From positions 1 through 6,396 of the forward strand of contig MGQT01000033.1 of assembly GCA_001797935.1 (NCBI GenBank): 6,396 bases of DNA, given 5' to 3'. A program made the position numbers and the translations under genes. Source of the stretch: Deltaproteobacteria bacterium RBG_16_54_18. GTDB taxonomy: Bacteria; Desulfobacterota; B13-G15; RBG-16-54-18. This document shows, one piece after another, positions 1 through 5,904 of this stretch. The stretch's first letter is position 1; each line of letters begins with the position of its first letter. The notes below the pieces were generated by a model. It saw nothing but the letters and a program-made list of their open reading frames with translations, did no database searches and was not told the DNA's origin.

Positions 1-216
1 CTTTACCCGTTCCGGCTGCCAGACCGTAAGGCCGAGGGCCAGGGCGCATTCCTTTGCCGGCGGCGGCAAGACCTTCTTCCCCCTCCCCCGCGGACGATCC
101 GGCTGCGTGACAACGGCGATCACTGTCTCTGAAGCGGCCAGGGCCTTCATCGTGGAAAGCGCAAATGGCGAAGTCCCCATGAAGACGGTCCGCAACTTCC
201 TCATTGTCTGATTCAT
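1..216 (-). CDS. fmt: Methionyl-tRNA formyltransferase, N-terminal part (cut by window edge)
   Basis: Fmt transfers a formyl group from 10-formyl-tetrahydrofolate to initiator Met-tRNA in the cytoplasm. Only the first ~70 codons are visible, and the frame stays open to base 1. The translation shows the start of the formyltransferase Rossmann-type domain: a first beta strand ending in VFMGTSPFAL (usual form FMGTPxFA), then VIAVVTQPDRPRGRGKK and a PPPAKE segment, a run typical of Fmt. Two in-frame ATGs are possible. The one at 216 (MNQTMRKLRTVF...) has a weak GGA about 4 bases upstream. The one at 204 (MRKLRTVF...) matches the usual Fmt length before the first strand but has no clear Shine-Dalgarno. 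I use 216 with low certainty on the start; the family call is firm. It follows def on the same strand, a common def-fmt pair, and is probably in the same transcript. Confidence 0.93.
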   Translation of the reverse strand, partial: MNQTMRKLRTVFMGTSPFALSTMKALAASETVIAVVTQPDRPRGRGKKVLPPPAKECALALGLTVWQPERVK

Positions 217-240
217 TTGGTCCAAGGGTCACTGACCAAA
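216..240. repeat. Inverted repeat over the fmt translation start
   Basis: TTTGGTC (216-222) and GACCAAA (234-240) form a perfect 7-bp inverted repeat with an 11-base loop. In the minus-strand transcript the second arm (GACCAAA) contains the weak GGA-type ribosome site and the A of the ATG at 216. A hairpin would therefore partly mask that start. There is no U-run after it, so it does not look like an intrinsic terminator. A regulatory role is inference only. Confidence 0.4.
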
Positions 241-255
241 GGGCCGGCTCCGGCT

Positions 256-795
256 TTAAAATAGCCTTGATCCGTTTTTTTCGGAAGCCTGCCCTTCCCG
301 TATCAGCTTGCGCACCTTCCGCTGGATGATCCCCCGTTTGAGACGGCTTACCCGGTCGATAAAAAGGATTCCATCGAGGTGGTCAATCTCATGTTGGAAG
401 GCCACCGCGAGGAGCCCTTCCGCCTCAATCCGCTGCTCGCGCTCTTTGAGATCATACCCCCTGACCACGACCCGCCCGGCCCGGGTAACCTGCTCTCTGA
501 TCCCGGGGACACTGAGACACCCTTCTTCCTCCACGATCCGGTCACCGAACTCCACGATCTGCGGATTGACCAGGGTAATCAGGTCTTTCCCCCCTTGCGA
601 ATTTTTAACATCCAGCACAATGAGCCGCTCGGACACGCCGACCTGCGGTGCGGCCAGCCCCACGCCCGGGGCGGTATACATCGTCTCCGCCATATCGCTT
701 GCCAGGCGTGCTATCCGCTCATCGATATTTTCAACGACAGCGGCCTTGACTTGCAAGATAGGGTCCGGATATACGCGTATCTCAACGACGGCCAT
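256..795 (-). CDS. def: Peptide deformylase
   Basis: Def is a cytoplasmic metalloenzyme that removes the N-formyl group from nascent proteins. The 179-residue protein is close to the usual family length (about 165-180) and carries all three signature motifs in order: GVGLAAPQ (residues 44-51), EGCLSVPG (91-98) and QHEIDH (134-139). By family knowledge Cys93, His135 and His139 bind the metal and Glu136 is the catalytic acid/base; all are present, so the enzyme should be active. The ATG at 795 is preceded by GAGG (807-810), spaced about 11 bases away, and lies inside the end of lgt. The two genes overlap by 14 bp, which suggests translational coupling. fmt follows downstream. The charged C-terminal tail (about residues 150-179) is variable in the family and needs no special explanation. 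Confidence 0.98.
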   Translation of the reverse strand: MAVVEIRVYPDPILQVKAAVVENIDERIARLASDMAETMYTAPGVGLAAPQVGVSERLIVLDVKNSQGGKDLITLVNPQIVEFGDRIVEEEGCLSVPGIREQVTRAGRVVVRGYDLKEREQRIEAEGLLAVAFQHEIDHLDGILFIDRVSRLKRGIIQRKVRKLIREGQASEKNGSRLF

Positions 796-1561
796 GCTTC
801 TTTACGCCTCTTTTTTTTAAATATAAGAGCATGACCACGGAAATTCCAGCCAAGGGTATGCCGATGACCTGGGCGGGAGAAAGCACCCCCCCGAGAAAGC
901 CGCCGCGCAGATCACCCCGCAGGAACTCCAGCAAGAAGCGTCCGATGGCGTAACAGAGAATATAGGTCCAAAACAGCTCTCCTGGGAAGGTCTTCTTCCT
1001 TCGTAACCAGACGAGAAAGGCAAAGAGCGCAAAAAGGCCGAGGGAGCTGTAGAGCTGCGTGGGGTGTACGGGGACCCCCGGCGGTGCCAGACTCCCAGGG
1101 TCGGTGAAGGTAACGGCCCAGGGAAGGTCACACACCCCTCCGTAGCAGCAGCCGGCAAAAAAACACCCGATCCTCCCCATAGCGTGGCCAATGGCCAGGG
1201 AAGGGGCGAGGATATCGGCAACTTGCCAGAGGGGGAGGCCGAGCCTCTTGATATACCAGATCCCTATGACCACTGCCGGCACCAACCCGCCGTAAAAGAC
1301 CAACCCCCCTTCCCATATCTTGAGGATCGCCAGGGGGTCGGCAACATATTCCTTGAAGTTCATGAGCACGAACAGGAGGCGGGCGCCGATCAGGGCGGCT
1401 ATCAGGAGATAAAAAGTAATATCGATAATCTTGTCCGGGTCGATCCCCTCTTGTCGCGCCTGTCGCCGCGCCAAAAATAACCCCGTTATAATCCCTAGGG
1501 CGATCATGACCCCGTAGCTATAGATCGTTATCGGCCCTATCTTTAAGAGTATGGGATGCAT
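782..1561 (-). CDS. lgt: Prolipoprotein diacylglyceryl transferase
   Basis: Lgt is an inner-membrane enzyme that moves diacylglycerol from phosphatidylglycerol to the lipobox cysteine of prolipoproteins, the first step of lipoprotein maturation. The 259-residue product has several hydrophobic segments consistent with the family's seven-helix topology. The signature GRIGCFFAGCCYG lies at residues 129-141 (Arg130 is the conserved arginine), HPTQLY at 166-171 and GRFLLEFLRGD at 207-217. The segment at 85-93 reads GGLVFYGGL, with Tyr90 where E. coli Lgt has the functionally important His103. I recall this Tyr form, together with the double-Cys signature, from many non-enteric bacteria. I chose the ATG at 1561 over the longer in-frame ATG at 1594. 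It has a strong AGGAGG nine bases upstream and gives the normal MHPILLKIGP N-terminus, whereas the longer start would add 11 charged residues and overlap lspA by 32 bp. Confidence 0.97.
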   Translation of the reverse strand: MHPILLKIGPITIYSYGVMIALGIITGLFLARRQARQEGIDPDKIIDITFYLLIAALIGARLLFVLMNFKEYVADPLAILKIWEGGLVFYGGLVPAVVIGIWYIKRLGLPLWQVADILAPSLAIGHAMGRIGCFFAGCCYGGVCDLPWAVTFTDPGSLAPPGVPVHPTQLYSSLGLFALFAFLVWLRRKKTFPGELFWTYILCYAIGRFLLEFLRGDLRGGFLGGVLSPAQVIGIPLAGISVVMLLYLKKRGVKKHGRR

Positions 1562-1562
1562 A

Positions 1563-2054
1563 TTACGTCCCCTCCTTGACCGCCATATCCCCATCCAGCA
1601 GGATCTTGATAGCCAGCAGTGTTACCCCGATGGTGATACAGGAGTCCGCCACGTTAAAGGCAGGCCAGTGCCACCCGCGATAGTAGAAATCGAGGAAGTC
1701 CACCACGCTCCCCAAACGGAAGCGATCGATCAGGTTGCCCACCGCTCCCGTCAAGATGAGTGCGAAGCAGACAGGCGTCCATACCTCCCTTGTCTTGATC
1801 TGGCGGATATAGAGGAGGATAATGACAATAGCGATGAGGGCGATAATGACGAAGATGGTCGCCGCCCAGGGCAGCGTGCCGAGCATACCGAAGGCCGCCC
1901 CCCTGTTCCGCACGTACGTCAGGTTAAAAAATCCCGGGATGACCTCCCTGGACTCATGGAGAAAGAAGAAGCGCTCGATAACCGCTTTGCTCGCTTGATC
2001 CAGGGCAAGGAGAAAGACAAACAGCGACCCTATAATCCGGTACTTTCTCGGCAT
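1563..2054 (-). CDS. lspA: Lipoprotein signal peptidase (signal peptidase II)
   Basis: LspA is an inner-membrane aspartyl protease that cleaves the signal peptide of prolipoproteins after Lgt has lipidated the cysteine. The protein has 163 residues, normal for the family, and four likely transmembrane helices (roughly 7-27, 63-84, 92-107 and 138-155). The conserved blocks are present: LDQASK (18-23), NRGAAFG (50-56), TGAVGNLIDR (102-111) followed by VVDF (117-120), and FNVADS (133-138). By comparison with the Pseudomonas aeruginosa enzyme, Asp119 and Asp137 are the catalytic pair and Asn106, Arg111 and Asn134 the conserved support residues. Its ATG overlaps the ileS stop as TAATG, and a close GAAGGG lies just upstream, so it is probably translated by coupling to ileS. 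The TAA stop is one base away from the lgt ATG, placing the two lipoprotein enzymes side by side. Confidence 0.98.
   Translation of the reverse strand: MPRKYRIIGSLFVFLLALDQASKAVIERFFFLHESREVIPGFFNLTYVRNRGAAFGMLGTLPWAATIFVIIALIAIVIILLYIRQIKTREVWTPVCFALILTGAVGNLIDRFRLGSVVDFLDFYYRGWHWPAFNVADSCITIGVTLLAIKILLDGDMAVKEGT
1571..1576 (-). promoter_or_regulatory. Ribosome binding site of lgt
   Basis: On the minus strand AGGAGG (followed by GG) sits nine bases before the ATG at 1561, inside the last codons of lspA. It is the strongest Shine-Dalgarno in the operon and decides the lgt start. Ribosomes finishing lspA (TAA at 1565-1563) stop directly next to the lgt ATG. Confidence 0.85.
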
Positions 2055-4813
2055 TACCCTTCGCCTACGATGGTCTGCGCGCAGCGCCGGCAGATCTCCG
2101 GGTATTCTGCATTGTGCCCGACGCTCGTGTCATAGACCCAGCAACGCTGACACTTCGCCCCCTCGGCACGACCGATTGTCACCGACATCTCCGCCCCAAC
2201 CTCCACGGACGTCTGCGAGACGATAAAGATTTCCCGTAACTCCTCCCCGAACCCCTGCAGGAATTGAGCGAGTTTCTCCGGCGCCTTGACCACTACGGCG
2301 GCGTCTAACGGATGACCGATTACCTTGTCTCGCCGCGCCTGCTCCAGGGACTTGGTTACCTGTTCACGCACCTCCCACACCTTCGCCCACCGCTCTTCCA
2401 GGGCTTGATCGAAGAAGCCATCTTCCAGAAGAGGAAAGCTCGTCAGGTGCACACTCTGCTCGTCGGCCGGGCCTTTGGGGAGATGACGCCACACCTCATC
2501 GGCCGTAAAGGAAAGGATCGGGGCCATGATCCGCACCATCCCCGTGAGGATAAGGTAGATGGCATTTTGGGCAGACCGTCGCCGGGCAGCAGCAGGAGCA
2601 GAAGTATAGAGCCGATCTTTGAGGATGTCGAGATACAGAGAACTGAGCTCGATCACGCAGAAGTTATGGACGGCGTGATAGATGAGGTGGAACTCAAACT
2701 CATCATAGGCCTTGCGCACCTGCGCCACTAATTGCGAAAAGCGGCTGAGGATCCAGCAATCGATCTCCTCGAGTTGTTTAATGGGCAGGGTATCGCGCCG
2801 GGGATCGAAGTCATAAAGATTGCCCAGCAGGTATCGCCATGTATTCCTGATCCTGCGGTAGGCCTCGGTGAGGCGATCGAGGATCTCGGGGGAGATCTTG
2901 ATATCGTCTCGGTAATCCTCCGCTGCCACCCACAACCGCAAGATCTCGGCACCTACCTTCTGGATGACCTCGTCGGGGGCGATAACATTCCCCGCCGACT
3001 TGGACATCTTCTTCCCCTCGCCGTCGACCACGAAGCCGTGCGTCAACACACTGGCGTACGGTGGGATGCCTCTCGTCCCTATCGCTGTCAATAACGACGA
3101 GTGGAACCAACCCCGGTGTTGATCGCTCCCCTCCAAATAGAGGTCACAGGGAAATTTCAGGGCCTTGTTCTTTTCGAGGACCACGGCCCAGCTCACCCCG
3201 GAGTCGAACCAGACATCGAGGATGGCCATCTCTTTGCTGAAGGAATTTCCTTGGCACCGTGGGCAGCACGTGCCGGGCGGAAGGAGTTTATCCGCCGGCT
3301 CATCAAACCAGATATCCGCCCCTTCTTGAGCAAAGCGATCGGCGACGAAATCTATGGTGACCTTGTTAAGGAGGGTCTCACCGCACCCCTCGCAGTAAAA
3401 GGCTACGATGGGGACTCCCCAGACCCGCTGTCGCGAGACGCACCAGTCAGGACGGTTTTCTATCATTCCATAGATCCGTTCCCGACCCCAGGCCGGGATC
3501 CATCGGACCTGCTCAATCCCCTTGAGGGCCCGTTTTCTCAGATCGTCGTGATCAATAGAGATAAACCACTGTTCGGTAGAGCGGAAGATGATGGGGTTTT
3601 TGCATCGCCAGCAATGGGGATAGGCGTGTTCCAGCGCTTCTTCTTTCAACAACGCCCCTACCTCTGCCAGCTTGGCATTGACGGGCCTGTTGGCGTCAAA
3701 GACAAACATCCCGCCGAAGAATTCGACGTCGGAGGTAAACCTGCCGTCGTCGTCCACCGGCGCATAGATTGCCAAGCCATATTTGAGGCCGCTCTCATAA
3801 TCTTCCTGACCGTGTCCGGGGGCGGTATGAACACACCCGGTTCCTGCCTCCAGAGTGACGTAATCGGCGAGGATGATGATTGAATCCCGTTCCAAGAAGG
3901 GATGACGGCATACGTTTCCCTCCAGCGACCTCCCCGCAAAATGCTCCAGGACCCGGTAATCTTTTATTCCCAGCGTATCCATCACGATCTCTGACAAATC
4001 CTCTGCCACGATAAAGACCTCATCGCCAGCTGCTATTGCCACATATTGATAGTCGGGGTGTAGGGCGATAGCGAGGTTTGCCGGGATGGTCCACGGGGTC
4101 GTGGTCCAGATGATTACCGAGACCCGCTTCCCTCGTAAGGCAGGAAACTGCGTCCCTATATCGGAGACAAGGGGGAACTTGACGAAGATCGAGGGCGATT
4201 GATGCGGGGCATACTCCACCTCGGCCTCGGCCAAAGCAGTATGACAGGTCGCACACCAGTAGACGGGTTTCTTCCCTTTATATAGATAACCGGCTTCGAC
4301 GAACTTTCCGAACTCCCGCACGATGGTGGCCTGGTACTCGTAGTCCATGGTGCGATAGGGAGTATCCCAGGCCCCGAGTCCCCCCAGCCGCTTGAATTCC
4401 TCCCGTTGGATATCGATGAACCGGGCGGCATACTCCCGGCACTCCTTCCTGATCTCGGCCTTGGTCATGCCTTGCTTGCGTTCCCCGAGCATTTTATCCA
4501 CCTCATGCTCGATGGGGAGACCATGGCAATCCCAGCCGGGGATATACAGGGTGTTGAAACCGGCCATATATTTGGCCTTGACGATAATGTCCTTGAGAAT
4601 CTTGTTGAGGGCAGTCCCGATGTGGATGTGACCGTTGGCGTAGGGAGGACCATCGTGGAGGATATATCGCTCCCGCCCCTCGGCCGATTGGATGATCCTG
4701 GCATATAACGCCTGCTCCTCCCATTGTTTGAGCATCTCAGGTTCTCTTTTCGGCAGATCTGCCTTCATGGGAAACGGCGTTTGCGGGAGATTTAAGGTTT
4801 TCTTATAATCCAT
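2054..4813 (-). CDS. ileS: Isoleucyl-tRNA synthetase
   Basis: IleRS is the cytoplasmic class I synthetase that charges tRNA-Ile and edits valine. The 919 residues match full-length bacterial IleRS (about 930). Seen in order: the nucleotide-binding signature PYANGHIHIGTAL (57-69); the editing domain with WTTTPWT (236-242) and GTGCVHTAPGHG (324-335); DVWFDSG (533-539); EGSDQHRGWF (561-570); KMSKS (602-606); the helical anticodon-binding region (about 640-820); and a C-terminal zinc site with CxxC pairs Cys888/Cys891 and Cys908/Cys911. Further CxxC pairs at 187/190, 401/404, 474/477 and 517/520 probably include the internal zinc site. The HIGH box reads HIGT (Thr67 in place of the last His), a variant I recall from deltaproteobacterial IleRS. 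The C-terminal zinc motif marks the eubacterial, mupirocin-sensitive-like type (inference). The ATG at 4813 has GGAG (4821-4824) seven bases upstream. No T-box leader is present. Confidence 0.99.
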   Translation of the reverse strand: MDYKKTLNLPQTPFPMKADLPKREPEMLKQWEEQALYARIIQSAEGRERYILHDGPPYANGHIHIGTALNKILKDIIVKAKYMAGFNTLYIPGWDCHGLPIEHEVDKMLGERKQGMTKAEIRKECREYAARFIDIQREEFKRLGGLGAWDTPYRTMDYEYQATIVREFGKFVEAGYLYKGKKPVYWCATCHTALAEAEVEYAPHQSPSIFVKFPLVSDIGTQFPALRGKRVSVIIWTTTPWTIPANLAIALHPDYQYVAIAAGDEVFIVAEDLSEIVMDTLGIKDYRVLEHFAGRSLEGNVCRHPFLERDSIIILADYVTLEAGTGCVHTAPGHGQEDYESGLKYGLAIYAPVDDDGRFTSDVEFFGGMFVFDANRPVNAKLAEVGALLKEEALEHAYPHCWRCKNPIIFRSTEQWFISIDHDDLRKRALKGIEQVRWIPAWGRERIYGMIENRPDWCVSRQRVWGVPIVAFYCEGCGETLLNKVTIDFVADRFAQEGADIWFDEPADKLLPPGTCCPRCQGNSFSKEMAILDVWFDSGVSWAVVLEKNKALKFPCDLYLEGSDQHRGWFHSSLLTAIGTRGIPPYASVLTHGFVVDGEGKKMSKSAGNVIAPDEVIQKVGAEILRLWVAAEDYRDDIKISPEILDRLTEAYRRIRNTWRYLLGNLYDFDPRRDTLPIKQLEEIDCWILSRFSQLVAQVRKAYDEFEFHLIYHAVHNFCVIELSSLYLDILKDRLYTSAPAAARRRSAQNAIYLILTGMVRIMAPILSFTADEVWRHLPKGPADEQSVHLTSFPLLEDGFFDQALEERWAKVWEVREQVTKSLEQARRDKVIGHPLDAAVVVKAPEKLAQFLQGFGEELREIFIVSQTSVEVGAEMSVTIGRAEGAKCQRCWVYDTSVGHNAEYPEICRRCAQTIVGEG

Positions 4814-4849
4814 CCATCGGCTCCATCGGACGCATGAGATAAAAAGTGA

Positions 4850-4878
4850 AAGATATCATAAAGACGCGTCCAAGACAA
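4850..4878 (-). promoter_or_regulatory. Possible sigma70-type promoter for ileS operon
   Basis: Reading the minus strand, TTGTCT (4878-4873) is a 4/6 match to the -35 consensus and TATCTT (4855-4850) a 4/6 match to the -10, with a 17-base spacer. Transcription would start near 4843, giving a leader of about 30 bases before the ileS ATG that includes the GGAG ribosome site. This is the only reasonable pair in the 105-bp gap between the nuclease gene and ileS. The gap (4814-4918) also holds the small palindrome ATCCGGAT (4884-4891) but no stem followed by a T-run, so read-through from the nuclease gene remains possible. Confidence 0.4.
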
Positions 4879-4918
4879 CCTCTATCCGGATGGCATCTTT
4901 AATGGGTAGCCTACGTGT

Positions 4919-5734
4919 TCAGAACCGCTCTCTATAAATAAAGCTATCTACCACCGCACCCTGTGGATCCCTGAGTGTGGCCTTATCCCCCTTGTTATTC
5001 CAGATAGGATATGTCGAATTCCAGTAGAAGAAGAGTTGATCCCCCGTTACCACATCCTCCCCCGCACCGGTGAGCAGGAGCAAGGTATACCCCGGCTTCA
5101 GCACGCCCGCGGGAAAGATATATCGGTACCCCTCATTATCAACGAGGGAAAAACCTGGCAAGGCCACAGCCAGTGGGGATATGTTGCATATTCGTACATA
5201 CTCGCCGTTGAGATTAAATCTGTCGTCCCCTGAGGCATCGGCGTGCAGGCTGGTGATCTTAAGGGGACCTTTGAATCCTTCCGGTCCCCAGATCCCTAGA
5301 CCTTTGGCCCGAGCCTCCTCTTGCGCCTTCTGAAAACTGTCATGGTATCTGATCGGTTCAAGGATTAACAGGTGCGCCCATCCCGCCTTGAGGAGCTCTG
5401 CATTGACCATTTCTCCTCCCACAAAGACATAGGCCAGGGTGCGCCCGTATTTGTCCTCCCTGACCTCTCCGAATTCCAACGTCACCGACTTCCCCCTGAC
5501 CTCCAGGGCATTATAATCCTTTGCCTCTTTCCAAAAGGGCTCACCGTATTCAGGCGTATTAATACCCAAATAACGGATGTGCCTTCCATCCGCCAAAACA
5601 ATCGTGTCCCCGTCCACTACCCGTTTGACTCGAAAAGGACCCCCAATATCGAAGGCGAGGGAAAGAGTAGAACCCAGCAAAAGCACTCCCAGCACCGAGA
5701 ACGAAAGAAATATAAAAAACCATTTATTTTTCAT
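4919..5734 (-). CDS. Secreted thermonuclease-like protein with lamin-tail domain
   Basis: The 271-residue protein starts with a signal peptide (Lys-rich start, hydrophobic core about 5-26, likely cleavage after SLA near residue 27), so it is probably exported; no lipobox cysteine is present. Residues about 34-150 form a staphylococcal-nuclease (thermonuclease) domain: VVDGDTIVL (39-47), RYLGINTPE (54-62) and EDKYGRTLAYVFV (93-105). Aligned by eye to S. aureus nuclease, Asp43, Arg54, Glu62 and Arg98 match Asp21, Arg35, Glu43 and Arg87, so the catalytic Arg/Glu set is kept. The Ca2+ ligand Asp40 is replaced by Asn59. Residues about 157-271 are a lamin-tail (LTD) domain: NGEYVRICN (176-184), FSLVDNEGYRYIFP (195-208), the IWNNKGD block (244-250) and a VVDSF ending. 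The family role would be Ca2+-dependent cleavage of DNA/RNA outside the cytoplasm, with the LTD as a binding or anchoring module; the true substrate is unknown. AAAGGA precedes the ATG at 5734 at suitable spacing. Confidence 0.92.
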   Translation of the reverse strand: MKNKWFFIFLSFSVLGVLLLGSTLSLAFDIGGPFRVKRVVDGDTIVLADGRHIRYLGINTPEYGEPFWKEAKDYNALEVRGKSVTLEFGEVREDKYGRTLAYVFVGGEMVNAELLKAGWAHLLILEPIRYHDSFQKAQEEARAKGLGIWGPEGFKGPLKITSLHADASGDDRFNLNGEYVRICNISPLAVALPGFSLVDNEGYRYIFPAGVLKPGYTLLLLTGAGEDVVTGDQLFFYWNSTYPIWNNKGDKATLRDPQGAVVDSFIYRERF

Positions 5735-5805
5735 CTGTCTTTCCTTTACGTCACGTTTTTATTGGAGTCTACCACAACCAACGCTGAGAGAAAAAGCAAA
5801 AAACC

Positions 5806-5834
5806 TTGACTTCCCTTCGTTACCGGCTTACGAT
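5806..5834 (+). promoter_or_regulatory. Likely sigma70-type promoter of the plus-strand gene
   Basis: TTGACT (5806-5811, 5/6 match to the -35) and TACGAT (5829-5834, 4/6 match to the -10) are separated by an ideal 17-base spacer, with A-rich DNA just upstream (5791-5803) that could act as an UP-like element. Transcription would start near 5841, leaving a leader of about 64 bases before the ATG at 5905. Confidence 0.6.
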
Positions 5835-5837
5835 TTG

Positions 5838-5853
5838 CGCATCTGTTGATGCG
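5838..5853. repeat. Inverted repeat at the expected transcription start
   Basis: CGCATC (5838-5843) and GATGCG (5848-5853) are a perfect 6-bp inverted repeat around a TGTT loop. It begins four bases after the predicted -10 box, so it could be an operator half-site pair or a hairpin at the very 5' end of the mRNA. The position is seen directly; the role is inferred. Confidence 0.45.
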
Positions 5854-5859
5854 ATGTGA

Positions 5860-5873
5860 CATATAGCTGTATG
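5860..5873. repeat. 14-bp near-palindrome in the leader
   Basis: CATATAGCTGTATG is self-complementary at six of seven base pairs; the one exception is a T/G pair. It lies in the predicted 5' leader of the plus-strand gene, 32 bases before its ATG, and is of a size typical for a dimeric regulator site. It could also be chance. No known regulator consensus was recognised. Confidence 0.3.
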
Positions 5874-5904
5874 CAGACGGCAGTATTCAGAAAGGGAACT
5901 GAAC

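Larger units (their letters stand above)
5735..5904. other. Divergent intergenic region
   Basis: This 170-bp stretch separates the start of the minus-strand nuclease gene from the start of the plus-strand membrane protein. It contains the plus promoter, inverted repeat and near-palindrome listed separately. The half next to the nuclease gene is AT-rich with A/T tracts (around 5755-5761 and 5791-5803). I see no strong minus-strand promoter in it and no RNA gene. Confidence 0.8.

Noticed and set aside
782..830. A-run of eight (811-818) near the lgt 3' end as a programmed frameshift site joining Lgt to Def
   Set aside because: Shifting into the def frame meets a TAA (minus strand GCGTAAAG) before the def ATG, so no fusion would result. 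The run is simply next to the def ribosome site.
2075..2084. Perfect 10-bp palindrome CTGCGCGCAG near the end of ileS
   Set aside because: It lies in the codons of the conserved C-terminal zinc motif and is GC-rich; no T-run or unusual spacing supports a regulatory or terminator role.
1551..2135. A 194-codon plus-strand open frame opposite lspA and the end of ileS
   Set aside because: The translation is low-complexity and rich in charged residues (Asp/Glu/Arg), without a domain, and spans two firmly identified genes on the opposite strand.
3101..3883. A 260-codon plus-strand open frame opposite ileS
   Set aside because: It lies wholly antisense to well-conserved ileS sequence, has no recognisable domain, and is the kind of long shadow frame expected from GC-biased codons on the other strand.
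4814..4918. T-box or other riboswitch leader for ileS
   Set aside because: The gap is only 105 bp with a predicted leader of about 30 bases; there is no T-box consensus, specifier stem or terminator/antiterminator pair.
5766..5794. Minus-strand promoter for the nuclease gene (TTTTCT-17-TAGACT)
   Set aside because: The -35 matches only 3/6 and the -10 4/6 in an AT-rich stretch, so it is not distinguishable from chance.
5867..5890. Direct repeat CTGTATGCAG / CAGTATTCAG upstream of the plus-strand gene
   Set aside because: Only 8 of 10 bases match and the 14-base offset does not follow DNA helical phasing well; too weak to list as a feature.
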